Assembly (NCBI GenBank): GCA_022749755.1
Contig: CM040442.1
Coordinates: 14,048,457-14,112,456, forward strand
Source: Azadirachta indica
Taxonomy: Eukaryota > Streptophyta > Magnoliopsida > Sapindales > Meliaceae
DNA length: 64,000 bases
Direction: 5' to 3'
Notes under the pieces: model-generated
What the model saw: the letters and a program-made list of their open reading frames with translations, nothing else
The model's database searches: none
What the model was told of the DNA's origin: nothing
Part shown: in pieces, positions 1 through 12,012 of the stretch
How the letters are laid out: each line of letters starts with the position of its first letter
Position numbering within the stretch: position 1 is the stretch's first letter
Made by a program: the position numbers and the translations under genes

Positions 1-1799
1 ATGAAATCTTTAGCAAAACTTGTTGCCATCAAAATTTAGAGACCCACTTCAAGTTGTTCCTCGAATTTGCTTGTTGCTACTCTTTGTCTTAAGCTATTGC
101 CTTTTCTCTTTATCTTCATTATCAAGGTCTAATTGAATTTGTTTCATGATAATGATTTTCTTAGTGATAGGATTGTACAATTATTCTTTTACTTTATACT
201 TACATTTTATGACCTTTTACTTTTTTGTTGTTGATTTTAATTATATGTACAAAATACAAAAAGAAGGAATTGAATCTTGGCTATTAATTTAACAAGCACA
301 TACATAAAAACAAAATATTAAATAAAATGTAAGATAAGAAAATGTTATATGCAGTTTGGTATATGCGGGCTTCAATAAAAAGCCGCCATCTGAATTGTAC
401 ATCATCCGGTTCTCAGAAACCCTTCCCTATAAGCACATCATTAACGAACAAATCCGGTCCAGAACCAATACGGTTCTGTTTTTATTTATCCAACAATTAA
501 ACAGGCTATTTACATTTGTTGTATTGAATTTTGGCTTATTTGACACAAATGATCAAATTATGTCTTTATTTAAGAAAATGTAAAAGTGTAGGGGCTCTGA
601 TGCTATTGCCTGTTTCTGATTATTTTTCAACTCATTCAAACAAGACCAACTAAAAATAAAAAGAAAAGTATTGCAGTCCAAAACCTCTAGAAAGTCTAAA
701 TTAAACCATTTTAAAAAATAATAATAATAAGTCAAGGAAGCGAGTCTTCTTCATACCAACCTCAAAGAAGAGTTGTATAATCATCGAATCATGTGATTGA
801 TTTTAATGAGGTAAAATAAAAGAAGAATAAATTGAGTGCTAATAATCTTAAATTAAATAAAATATATATATTATTGTATTTAGTACTAAAGTCATATTCA
901 ACTGGATAGGATCCAATAAAATTGGGATGAAATGGGTTGGTGATTTGTTTAATTAAAGAAATTTTAAAAAATAAATAGTTAAATGTATAAATTTAATTTA
1001 AATTAATTGTTAAATATATAAAAATTTTATATATTTTAATTTTATACACTTTAATATTATGAATTCGATGTTTAAGTTGTTAGTTAATGAAAAATTATTT
1101 AACTGAATTAAAATTGATGTTATAAATTAAATATTTGTGTTAAATTATTATGATTTTAATATTTCTATTATTAATTAAATAAAATAACATTATGAATTAA
1201 GTGATAAAATATTAATATGAAATGTTTATAAAATTTTATAAATTATATTTTAAATTTAGAAATAATTTTTATTTTTTAGTTATTAAAATATGAGTGAAAA
1301 GGTGTTCAATTTTTTATATTAGTTTTGAGATAAATTTTCCTTAATGCAGATATATTTTATTTAAATTGGACATAAATTTTTGTGAACGATATTATATTAA
1401 CATCTACCTTAAGTTTTGATTTTCGATAAATTTTTTATCACATTTCAATATAAATTTTGAATAAAAAAAAGTAAGCTTAGAATAACTTGTGTGAGAAAAT
1501 GCTGATTTATCTCAATCTACATTGTATGTTGTGTAATATACAGACACTCAGACAGCGTCTCTATTAAGTATATGGGTGGGAGGTGATGAAATTTAAGGAA
1601 GAAGATGGGGAAATTGAATTAACAAAATATTTTGTGGGTCACTATGAAATTTAACATAATTAGTGGGGAATATTTGATAATAGAATGTTGTTGCTGATTA
1701 TTCAAAAGGGACAACTAGAGAGGACAAAAAGAAAGGCATCAGAGAACCTATAGTCAAGCTTGAATTTGAAAAAATTTAGCAAATCGAAGAGAAGAGAAA
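1..1799. other. AT-rich 5' flank, no gene seen
   Basis: I see no coding region that can be defended here. The only ORF of any length (356-583) has no recognisable motif and sits in simple AT-rich sequence. About 960-1480 is very AT-rich. The last 200 bases, leading into the reticulon start codon, are purine-rich and probably hold its promoter and 5' UTR, but I cannot place a TATA box or transcription start with confidence. Confidence 0.5.
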
Positions 1800-4700
1800 A
1801 TGGGAAGAGAAGAAGAAGAAACGGGTTGCGGAAGAAATCAAGTAGGGAAATCATTGGGAGTGCTGATATGCGGTACGTTGGTGTACTACCACTGTGCTCA
1901 TCGAAATTCCAGTCTTCTTTCTTTGATCTCAGATGTCTTGATCGTTCTTCTCTGTTCCCTCGCCATTCTCGGCCTTCTCTTTCGCCAAATGAGCATCTCG
2001 TAAGCTCCTCTCTTCATTCGTTTATTTGGATATTCATATTTTTTAATTGTTTAGAAATTCATTTTTCAGTGTCAGTCTCGGTTCTGTTTGGTTGTTGAGA
2101 AAGTTGGAGAAGAATCGAAAGGACCCGAGTCTTTGCTCCCTTTTGAATTTCTTTCATTGGGGTATCTGTTGTTTTAATTGTTTTTAATGATTGCTGTGAT
2201 TTGGGTTGTTTGATTTCTGAGATAAATGTGGGAAATTCCAAGGGATAACGATTTTGATTAGGGTTTTGAGCTTTTTTATTAATTTTAAGATACTGAAAAT
2301 TGAAACTTTTGAATGATCTGTCTAGTTAAGGATTGTGTTTATTTGCATGTTAAATAAAAATACTCTTACGCAATTGAGTATTACACTAAACTAATTCATG
2401 AAGAAACTGTGTTCTAATATTCACTGTTATTCAATCCCCCTTGGAGCCATCCACTTAGGATGTCTTTAATAAAGGTTGTAAATTCCAGCTGCAATCTCCG
2501 GTTCCAAACCTGGTGCCGAAGGGATTTCTGGATATTAAAAAAATGACCTATATTGGTATTGTCATAATTCATTCTGTTTCTTACCTTATTAAGAATAAAA
2601 TGGTTTGTACGTCTATCCATTTTCATTTTTGTTTGGTTGTATGCATTGTTGATGTATTTGGGATCTAGTGAACACAGGCATTATGTTTTAACTATTGGCT
2701 TCCATGTTAGAATTATCTTGTTTTGACATGAAATGTTTCTTTTGTAGGGTACCTGTGGATCCGCTTGAATGGCAAATCTCTCAAGAAACTGCTAATAGCA
2801 TTGTTGCTTGGTTTGCTAATACCGTAGGGGCAGCTGAATCTGTTTTGAGGGTTGCTGCAACTGGGCATGACAAGAGGCTATTCTTTAAGGTACTTCAGGA
2901 ATATCTATTCGTAGATTGAGCTTCTATCAACTCTCAAGATTTCTAACTTACTACATTTAAGTTCTTGAAATTCTACTTGTACAAGAAAACCAGTTTTGTG
3001 ATCTACCATTTAAGTTATGACCTGAGGACACTTACATTCTTTTAGTTTATGCACAAGTCAAAACACAATTACTAATGTTAGCAGGATGATGGCTTTCCTA
3101 GGATTCAAATCTGACATCTTGATCAAATGGCATTGATAAAATGATGATTAATCATTTTTCTATCTAAGGAAATAGAAATAAAAATAATGGTCTAATTTAG
3201 GGTGAGTAATGTGTTTAATTGATCAATTGCTTGCCTTTCTTGAGATGTGAGTTGAAGTCTTCAATGACTAAAATTAGCCCATCACAAGTCTGATTATTTT
3301 AGATAGTTGTGGTGAAAAGTTGGGTTCTTTTCTTGTGGCTTGGAAGATCACACAATCAGAAGTACTGGTTTCTGATTATGAGAACCTTGTGATTAAAGGG
3401 GAAGAAGCTAAGAGATTTTGGAAATTAGGTTTGAGTCCTATACAAATTCATGTATCATATATAAGTAAACATTTGCGTTTGTGATGTGTTGGAGTGTGTA
3501 CTTTTGGCAGAAATGGATGAAATTTAGGATTTAAAGTACTAAGTTGTAAAATAGTTTCATTGAATTTGTTTTGGCTAAACCATGAAAGTTGAAAACAGAG
3601 AACAGTTGTCAATTTAAGCTTATTAGATACAATACTAGGTTCATATTTTGTAGATGTTCATGGGGTTGTGATGATCCTTATCCTTTATACTATGATATCT
3701 AGAGATACGAATATTTAGAGATATGATGTTTATTGATACATACATCATGGTGAAGGGTACACAAAAAATTAAAAGACAATGACCTCTTTTAATATAATAA
3801 GCACACCAAACTCACAAAGTTGTTTCTGTCCATATGCAATTGTTTTCGAGTAACAGTTGAGATTTACAGACAACTGACTTGAAACCAAAGCCTAAGTAAT
3901 AATAACCACCTCATTGGAAAACTCTTGGTGGAATTCTTTGTCATAGGACCTAACTAGTGATAACACAACTAGCCCAGAGTATAAGACAGTAAGAATTAGT
4001 TCATTGTTAAGCAAGATGGTTGTCCTTTCAGCCCTTACGAAATTGCTACGGAAAAATTTGACTTTTACCAATCTGACAAGATGGCAAAATAGAGAATGGT
4101 TTGTGGAATGCATATCATTGCAATTTTAGGACCAATATTTGGCTAAACTTTTGAGTAGCTATTCTTTCCTCAAAGGCATATTCTGAAGCACTATGTTTAA
4201 CTCCTAACTAGACAGGCACTTAGACAGACCTATGGGTGGCTTTTAAATCTCAAGATAGAATCCTGCCAAACTAGGAGACAATAGGGTAAAATAGACTTTA
4301 TGCCCACGTTTATCCTTGTGCACTCAATTTACTGCCTAGGCCTAAGTTTATTGCTGTATTTCCTAATCACCAATTTAACATTAAGCAATAATAAATAATT
4401 CATTGCTACTGATGATGAGAAGGAATGAGAACAACTAAGGCAGACAAAAGTGTTTCCTTGGCATCGTCATAACATCTCTTAGATATATCAGTTCTTTGTT
4501 TTTTTCATTTTTTTTCCCCTACTTTTATGCTCTAAAGCTTTAATGTAATGGCTTTAACAAAAATCTTCCTTAAAAATTGTACTATTTCAATAGTATTAAT
4601 TCTGACAATTCCTTGTGTCATTGCAAAAAAAAGAGTTTTGAAACTTAGGGCCAATAGCCTATCCAATGCTAAGAATGCATCTGGAGCTCTAACTTTGTCT

Positions 4701-6360
4701 TAATTCTCCTGTGGGTGAAATTGAGGAAAACATGGTGTATCCATTAGGTCTGAAACCACAGGTGTTATTTGGCGAACCTTTATATTAACTTGTGAATTGC
4801 ACCTAAAAAACTAAAAACTTAATGTTTCAGTTAATCTACTGATTCCTAGTTAATGCTTTTTATTTGTTATTTATTTTGAATGGTAAACTTTTGAAAATAA
4901 TTGTGAATTAATTGAACTTATTTCTAATATACAGACTAATCATATGTTAAAAATGAAATAATAGATTCACACCTGTGTGACAATCCTAAAAGTTTCAACA
5001 ATAATCTAACTGAACTTATCTTGATGAATGGGAACTGATCTAGGTTTTCATTTGCTTTTGCTTGTCCTCTGAAAGCCCAGTTCCTCTAGGAATTCTCCTT
5101 TATGGACAATTGCTGGAGGACATGCAAACCAGTAACTTTTATTTGCAATAAGCCACAATCAGCAAGCATATGATGTGGATTTTTTAACCTTAGGAACTGG
5201 ACTGTGCTCATATGAGAGTCAGACAATTTTTTGCTTGCATTTGCATGTATAGGAGCTATGCCCGGACTAGAAGACTACTTGCTGGGGCATATAGATTATG
5301 CAGCAAGGAATAACTATAAAGCAGCCCATCTTGAAGCCTAATTTTTCCTAGCTCATAAATCCACTTTTTCTTGTTTGCATTTTCCTTTTTATCTAGCATT
5401 TGTAATTTATCTCGAGCTTCATTATCATTGTAATCCAAAAACTAGTCTAATATATGCATTTTTCAGGTTGCTGTTTGTCTCTACGTTCTATCAGTGTTGG
5501 GACGACTGGTCTCTGGTGTTACAGTTGCTTATGCTGGTATGTATGCTCTGTACCTCATTTTAACTTTCTGTGCAACTGAAATTCCTGCAAGTGTCGCCCA
5601 TAATTTTCAAAAAAGACGATAAAAGTTTTGAGTTGGTAACTATTTAATCTATGCTCAACTGTTTGTTTGGTTGATGGTTATTGCTGTTTTTTAATTACCC
5701 GGATAGTTAATGTTAGTCAATTTGAGATGCAGAATTCCAAAGTCCTCTTCCTAGACCTTTAATTTGTAGATTGCATGCTTTAAGTTGCCTGTCCGTTTAG
5801 CCGATTGCCTTTTCCCATGGTATTGATACTATTATTTTCTTGTATACTGATCATTATATCTGTTTTTGGCTACCTCATCATCTGACAGATTCATGTGTGA
5901 AAACAGTATTAGGGCATTTTGACACAAGAAAGCTCTGATATTTTGTTCATAAACAATGTAAAGGAGAGAGCTTCATTTTTCACGTTGAGCTAGCATCATC
6001 TACATAACCATGAGCATGAAAGCTAATGATCGATGACCTTCTGTTATCAAATAATAATTTCAGTACACAAATATAGGATTACTGCCGGTATAAATTACTT
6101 GAGCAACACGCGTCTGTCCTACAGTTTGATTCTCAACCAAGCTTACCTTTGCAGATTGATCATTTCTATATGTACTATCTGTGATCAAAACCACTTACAA
6201 CTGATGGTTTTCTTATATCTCTTTCATGTTTTCACTGGAAACAGGATTATGCTTGTTCTGTCTTTACATGCTTGCGGAGAACTCGCAGTCTATTAGCAAT
6301 TGTGGATCTAGGTTTCTAAAGGGAAGAAATGGAACTACTGCAGAAGTAGACAGCATGTAA
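1800..6360 (+). CDS. Reticulon-like protein (RTNLB22/23 type), four exons
   Basis: Reticulons are ER membrane proteins whose paired hydrophobic hairpins bend tubules. Exons by splice signal and frame: 1800-1999, 2748-2889, 5467-5536 and 6245-6360 (TAA). All introns are GT-AG and the phases fit, giving 175 codons. The hydrophobic stretches lie at about residues 18-33, 40-62 and 113-148, with a polar linker of about 50 residues between (begins VPVDPLEWQISQ). That is the short reticulon layout. The N-terminus is acidic (MGREEEE), and the C-terminus is short and lacks a dilysine signal. The start is the first ATG of this frame; an ORF from 1760 in another frame is a shadow. Intron 2 is 2.6 kb and holds no recognised gene. 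The small plant reticulon-like proteins B22/B23 are my best match, from recall and not from a search. Confidence 0.8.
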
Positions 6361-6589
6361 TCCCATTTTTGTTTTTGATGATCAGTTTCATATTCATAGT
6401 ATTGTTTCTGTAAATACAACTTCATTATATGATCACTTATAGAGAATTGTATGAATGTTGAACCAGAGAAAAGAAATCATTGGGCAAATTGATAATAACA
6501 CTTTACTATTTGTTTACGAAACATGTAAAAAACAATCTCTTAGAGAATTTTTATTACACTTGCTTGGCAATTTTCATGTCTGAACTTGG
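6361..6589. other. 3' flank of the reticulon gene
   Basis: Probable 3' UTR and downstream sequence of the reticulon gene. It has AT-rich stretches but no single clear polyadenylation signal that I would commit to. Confidence 0.35.
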
Positions 6590-6780
6590 AGGTGGGTTAC
6601 AAAGATGATATGTTAAAAAGATAAGAATGATATAAAGAGATTAGAAAACGGTTTTTCTTGGAGAGGATCATACTTTACGAAGAGTTGTATTTTCAGTAAA
6701 TTTTTATAAAATGCATTCTATTCAAAGATTCACTTCAATACAATTCTAAAAAAACTAAATTATAACTAAACCATGTAGCC
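6590..6780. repeat. Remnant of the gypsy leader repeat also seen at 31000-31160
   Basis: About 180 bases align with the sequence beside the gag start of the minus-strand gypsy fragment (31000-31160). Shared blocks include the run around AAAAAGATAAGAATGAT, then AGAGATTAG, GAAGAGTTGTA (CAAAGAGTTGTA in the other copy) and CAATTCTAAA with AAACTAAA. Both copies read in the same direction in the window. This is therefore probably an untranslated leader or LTR scrap of the same family, left 250 bases beyond the reticulon gene. Confidence 0.6.
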
Positions 6781-7802
6781 ACTTTCTACGGAAGCAATGC
6801 AGCACAATCAAAGTTTAAATTATGTAAATAAGTAATAGTTAATTATGAATAAATATTTAATTTGTATTATTAAAATATTTTTTTAAATTATTATTATTGA
6901 TAAAAAATAATTCAAATGTAATAATTATAACTATTACTATTAAGAGTAATTTAACAACAATTTTCTTGTTAACAATTATTTTAGAAAAATTTAATACAAA
7001 ACAAATATTTTATATCTTTTCAATAATAATAAATTAATTTTTCATATATAAAGTTGTTATTTCACATATCATCAAAATAATATAATAAAAATAAATATTT
7101 AACTTCTTCATAATCTAATTGATGTAAGTAATTAGTAACAATCATCAATTTAATTAAGACAATTGATATAAAATATTACAACTTATAACAATTTTATTAT
7201 AATAAAATATCAAATTTGATTTACTTCAATTTCTTATTAACCTATATAAATTAAAAATAAATAAACATGATAGTAAATTATGATCTAATTTTAATAGAAT
7301 TGATAAAATTAGAGAAAATATATCAAATTAATCCTAAAGTTTCATGTTTCTTGAAAATTTTGTAGAAAAAATTTTTTTGACAAATAAAAAAATGAAATAT
7401 GAAAAAAATAAAACCTTTAATAATTTATTATTTTCTAAATCTTATAATATTATGCTAAAATAAATTAATTTATTACTTATAAATTGATGACTATTATTTT
7501 GATATCAATTGATTATTTTTATTTTATCAAAATTCATTGTTCCAAATTTAATTATTAAAATTATTAAATTTTTTTAATTGTTGATTATTTCAGTAAATCT
7601 TTTATTAAGAAAATAAATTTAAACAATACTAAAATTGATTGAATTGAAAAACTGTAAACAATTTCGAAGGATTTAATTGATTAAACTAAAAAAGTATAAA
7701 ATTTTTTAAAGGACATGATTGACTAAATTAAAAAATATAAAACTCTTTTAATTATTTATTAAACAAAATGAATTTATATGTAACTTTAATCAAATAAGAT
7801 TG
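6781..7802. other. AT-rich intergenic sequence
   Basis: Very AT-rich and low in complexity, with no ORF of interest and no repeat that I could pair with another part of the window. Confidence 0.5.
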
Positions 7803-8741
7803 GAGTAATAACAGTTTAGTCCCTAAACTTTAGCAACATAATAAATTGAGACATACTTGATAAATTTTAACATTTTCATCCCTGTTGTTCAAACTATTTA
7901 TTAAAATGTATGCAATTACCTATTTACCCTTCATAAAAATACTACATCCAAAAAATTCAAATCACCCTCTCTTCAAACCCTAATATCCAGATATAATTAG
8001 CCTTCCTTTAATTCCTTATAAACCCAAACCAATCACTATTCATAGAAAAATTAATTATTAAAAATAAATTAACTCCTCCCCCTCTTCCTTCTCTACCATA
8101 CTAACCACTTTTTCTCCAACCATAACCTCTCCACCATCACCCACCACTCCTTCTTTAACCATACCTGCCTCCACCAACCACCGCTAATTGTACACCCACC
8201 ACTCCTTCTTTAACCATACCTGCCTCCACCAACCACCGCTAATTGTACCTAGTACCACCACTACCTCTATCCACACATTCCTCTCACATCTTATCAAAAA
8301 CCACCACCCACTCCTCCAACCATACCCACCACTTGTTTCTCTCACACTTTACCTGACCATACCACCACTCCTCCTCCACACCTACCATCCTTTCTCTAAA
8401 TATACCCACCACCACCATTAGCTCCATACCCATCACTTATTCCTCCCACTTCTTGCCTATCGCCATCATCCACCACTCTTCTTAGGCTCCATCCATACCC
8501 ATCACCACTCTCTATGTTTTTAGATAGCTTTTAGAGTGTTTTTTTTAGAGTTTTTAGAGTTTGCGTTTTTAGAGTTTTAATTTGGAGAACATGAAGAAAA
8601 ATAAAATCTCTAAGGGCTATTTTCATTTTTGTTCTTAATTTTATTTCCATCATAACAACAGGGAAAAAAATATTAAAATTTACCAAAATATATTCTAATT
8701 TATTGTTTAACTAAAGTTTAGGGATGAAATTGTTATTACTC
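7803..8741. mobile_element. Non-autonomous MULE-like element with ~90-bp inverted ends
   Basis: The left end (GAGTAATAACAGTTTAGTCC) and the reverse complement of the right end (GAGTAATAACAATTTCATCC) match and stay alignable for about 90 bases, to a shared CCCTGTTGTT block. Possible 9-bp target duplications are AATAAGATT at 7793-7801 and AATAAAAAT at 8743-8751 (7/9). The interior has a strong strand bias: about 7960-8500 is almost free of G on the + strand. It also holds a perfect 55-bp tandem duplication. No transposase is present. Long inverted ends with a 9-bp duplication suggest Mutator-like ancestry, but the superfamily is inferred. Confidence 0.6.
8139..8248. repeat. Perfect 55-bp tandem duplication
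   Basis: Two identical adjacent 55-base copies, 8139-8193 and 8194-8248, each starting ACCCACCACTCC and ending GCTAATTGTAC. They lie in the C-rich interior of the inverted-end element. Perfect identity suggests a recent duplication. Confidence 0.9.
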
Positions 8742-9768
8742 GAATAAAAATTTAATTTTGTTATTGAAAAATGGGGACAGGTCGTCGAAAAAATCCATCC
8801 TCCACCTAGCCCAATTTTAAAATGAGAATGGGCTCTTGTCCTCATCCTCAACCCGATCCCTATTTTAACCTAAAAGAATGTTCCCATCTTTGGTGCAAAC
8901 AAGACAGGTTGTTGAATTGGCGAGAAAAATTACTATCCCTACTAGCAAGTTACGTATAAAGGTGGCAAATGACTAGCCTAACCCATGAACAGTAGCATCA
9001 CGGCCTTGCATAGCACAGTTATTGTTCACAACACCGCAAGATGTTGTTCATGGGCTAGGCCCCAAAAAAGTTTATGTGCTAAGCCATTAGTAGTTATCGT
9101 GCTATGTCAAGTGTGCCACTACTATTTGTCCGCTGGCGCATGTGTCTACTATTCACAGCTCATTTGGCCTATTTATATCAATATTTTTATTACTAACAAA
9201 TAATATTAATTTTAAATTATAAAACTGAAATTATAAAATTATTACAATGAAATGTAATACAAAATTTTATTTTTATTCACATTTTTTTAACATAAGTTAT
9301 ATAAATTTTTAAATTTTTAAATGTAAATCTAAAAATTCTAAAACAAATTGAGGATTGTTTGTTTAACACAATTTCACATATAAGTATAACACTTTGTTTA
9401 TAAATATAACGACATAATATATTCATAATTTTTTTTTTTTGGCTCTTCACGATAATTACTACTTGCAAAGAAAATTTTTACCTTAAAAATGTATTAATAT
9501 GATTCATTATTATAACTGATAAAGTTTGTATTTAATTTTTAGATATAATATTATTTACTATATTTAAGTTGCGATTAATAATAAGATAATATTTATGCAA
9601 ATTACTAATAGAATTAATATATTATTGTATGATTACTCGAACAAATTTTTACAATTTTAATTAATTAATTTATTGTTAATGTTTTTATATTATGTTAATT
9701 ATAACTAATTAAGTAAGATTGAATATCATATTATATATTTTTATTGCTACATGTGTAAGTATCTAGAA
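8742..9768. other. AT-rich spacer with a degraded repeat scrap near 8957-9180
   Basis: Mostly AT-rich. About 8957-9180 is distinctly GC-richer, begins with the hAT-like string TAAAGGTGGCAAA, and carries a short inverted repeat (CCTAACCCATGAAC at 8978, GTTCATGGGCTAGG at 9044). No right end or target duplication was found, so a MITE call is not justified. Confidence 0.35.
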
Positions 9769-10025
9769 TTCTTAACCACCTAGGCCTAGCCTAAGTGGTC
9801 AAGAGACAAGTCTTCTCAAAGGGAGGTCTTGTCTTTGAACCCCGCCACCAACAAAGTTTGAGTGTGAGAAAAATTCTCTTCAAGCTGAAAGTAGATATTA
9901 TCCACATTGGGTCTACATTTTTAGATGGTGTCAACTAGCTTAATCAATATCCCAATTTTTGATAGATTTCTAATGTAATGTTAGTAGATTGTATATGTAA
10001 TTTGTAATATTCAGAAAAAAAAAAT
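9769..10025 (+). mobile_element. tRNA-derived SINE with target-site duplication
   Basis: The head has pol III promoter-like boxes: TAGCCTAAGTGG at 9787-9798 (A-box-like) and GTCTTTGAACCCC at 9831-9843 (B-box-like). It ends in an A-rich tail at about 10014-10024. Direct repeats AGTATCTAGAA (9758-9768) and AGTATCTAAAA (10026-10036) flank it, as expected for LINE-driven insertion. The length of about 256 bp is normal for a plant SINE. No family name is assigned. Confidence 0.75.
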
Positions 10026-10036
10026 AGTATCTAAAA

Positions 10037-11091
10037 CACTTGGTTAAGTTATGATCCAAATATAATTAGTAATAGTATTTTATTATAAATTTTAATTGTT
10101 CATTGCTATAAATGCAATCATTAGAAATTTTAATTTAGTAAATAAACAACAAATGTTGTAAATTCGTAATTTATTGAATATATTATTATTTTTAAATTTT
10201 TTAGTTTATTATTATTTTTAATCTATTATGTCATTCATTATTCAATACTTTTTAGTTGATTTAAATTAATTTTCAAATATTAAAATATAAAAAGGAATAA
10301 AAGTAAAAATTATAATAATAATCATAATAATAATAATAATATTAAGGGAAATGACATTTACCCCCTGTTAGATTCAAACCTACTTGAATTCCTCCTGTTA
10401 GAAAAAATATCCAAAAAACCTCCTTTTCGTTAGTTTCTTAATAGTGAAAATCTTTTAAAAGGAAAATGAACTTTTAAACAGTAATATCATATGTGGGGAG
10501 ACAAAATTCTGACTTAATATGACACATCAATATGCAATAAAGGATCAAGAAAACAACAAACCAAATCATAAAATTCATAAAATTTTGAATTTTGTAAAAT
10601 ATTTCAATTATCCATGAACATTGATGCTTATGAATGACACATTGATTATATGACAATATTTTTTGTGGATAAATTGAAGCTCCTAATTGTAAGACATTTA
10701 AGAATCGCCTAATGGCTGATTGTGTGGTCTTACAACTATTGAACATAATTATTGGTAATTTATATGCTCTCTTAATTGTATAATTTGCATATCTAAAGAC
10801 AGTAAATATTTGTAATCAATATATATATATATGGTCACCAAATTATTAAAAACATATTACCATCATTTATGTTTATTTTGTATTTCACTGTATCACCCAA
10901 AGAAGAACATTGATATACATTTGTTGTTAAGTATTTGAGTGTGTGTTATATGTTTAGTTTTATAACTCAAAGCATTAAATTATTCCAACAATACCTAATC
11001 ATGTTTCTCTTCATTTGCATGCTTTGTTTGTTTCAATGTTTAATGAGCTTAATTTTTTTTTATTGCTGTGAACAAATCCAATTCCAATAGG
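10037..11091. other. AT-rich spacer with one solo inverted-end scrap
   Basis: AT-rich with an (AAT)n run at about 10312-10342. Bases 10344-10445 resemble the terminal repeat of the element at 26429-27973: both contain a TTACCCCCTGTTAGATTC-like block followed by a GTTAGAAAAAAT-like block. No partner end was found nearby. The rest up to the copia A gag remnant has no recognisable content. I could not identify the copia A LTR here. Confidence 0.45.
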
Positions 11092-12012
11092 TGTTCTGGA
11101 TCTTGATTTGTCACTTTAATTAGAGAAACTCAGTTCTATTATTGATGCTAGCAACAATTAGGAAAAAACTTTCCATGATGCTTAGGAAAAATTGAACAAA
11201 CTTAACCTAATGTTTCTGCGAATAAGTGTAGCAAATGACATCAAGTCTACTATTCCTAAAACTAACAGTAGTAAGGAATTTATGAATTTCATGGAAAATC
11301 GTTCACAAACTGCTGATAAGTCACTTGCTGTAACATTAATGGCTGCCCTAACCACCATTAAGTTTGCTGGCTCTTGTAGCATACATGAGCACGTCATTGA
11401 AATGGCAAATACTGCAACAAAACTTAAGTCCTTAGGATGAATGTAAATGAGAATTTTCTCGTGCGATTTATTAGAAACTCACTGCCTTTTAAGTACGGTT
11501 TGTTCCAAATGAGCTATAGCACTATGAAAGATAAATGGAATATGAATGAACATCATAAGATGCTGGTTCAAGAGAAAACAAGGCTTAAAGGAGAGAAAGC
11601 CAAAAGAAAGCATGCAAAGGGCAAGCAAAGACCATGTAAGGTAACTGAGTCATCTGCCCAATTTTACGAGAAGGAACACAACAATTTGAGGTGTTGTTTC
11701 TATATAAGACTTGGACATTTTAGAAAAATTGCCTAAAACATAAGGCATGGTTCAAAAAGAAAGGTAAGTCTACTTCTTTTGTATGTTTTGAATCAAATTT
11801 AATTGAAGTTCCTTACAATACTCGGTGGATTTATTATAGTTGTATCATTCATGTTTTAAATACAATGCAGAGATTCCTTATAATTCAAACTACAAATTTA
11901 ATTGATAAGTTTGTTCTAATGAGGAATTAAGTCGAGGCTTTAGTTAACGCTATTGGAACTTATAGTTTGGTTTTAGATATTGGAAATTATTTACATTTAT
12001 TATGAACTTGTT
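11092..12012 (+). pseudogene. Copia A, segment 1: degenerate gag and protease region
   Basis: Capsid-like gag of a Ty1/copia retrotransposon (UBN2-type). Recognisable stretches are KSTIPKTNSSKEFMNF, ADKSLAVTLMAALTTIKF and HEHVIEM in the frame of 11192-11440. The sequence shifts frame into 11437-11736 (FLVRFIRNSLPFKYGLFQM, MNEHHKMLVQEKTRLKGE). A zinc-knuckle remnant follows (RCCFYIRLGHFRKIA), then linker and a protease-like part to about 12012 with further stops and a frame change. It breaks off where an unrelated repeat begins. The element continues at 17870 and again at 23856. It is non-functional. Confidence 0.8.

Noticed and set aside
356..583. 75-codon ORF near the left edge
   Set aside because: No recognisable motif, AT-rich setting, no splice partners.
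3892..4113. Minus-strand 73-codon ORF in reticulon intron 2
   Set aside because: No motif and no splice-compatible neighbours; chance ORF.
8188..8421. 77-codon ORF rich in His, Pro, Thr and Leu
   Set aside because: It is a product of the G-free C-rich block inside the inverted-end element and spans the second copy of the 55-bp duplication; not a gene.
8957..9180. Possible hAT MITE starting TAAAGGTGGCAAA
   Set aside because: No right end and no 8-bp duplication could be found.
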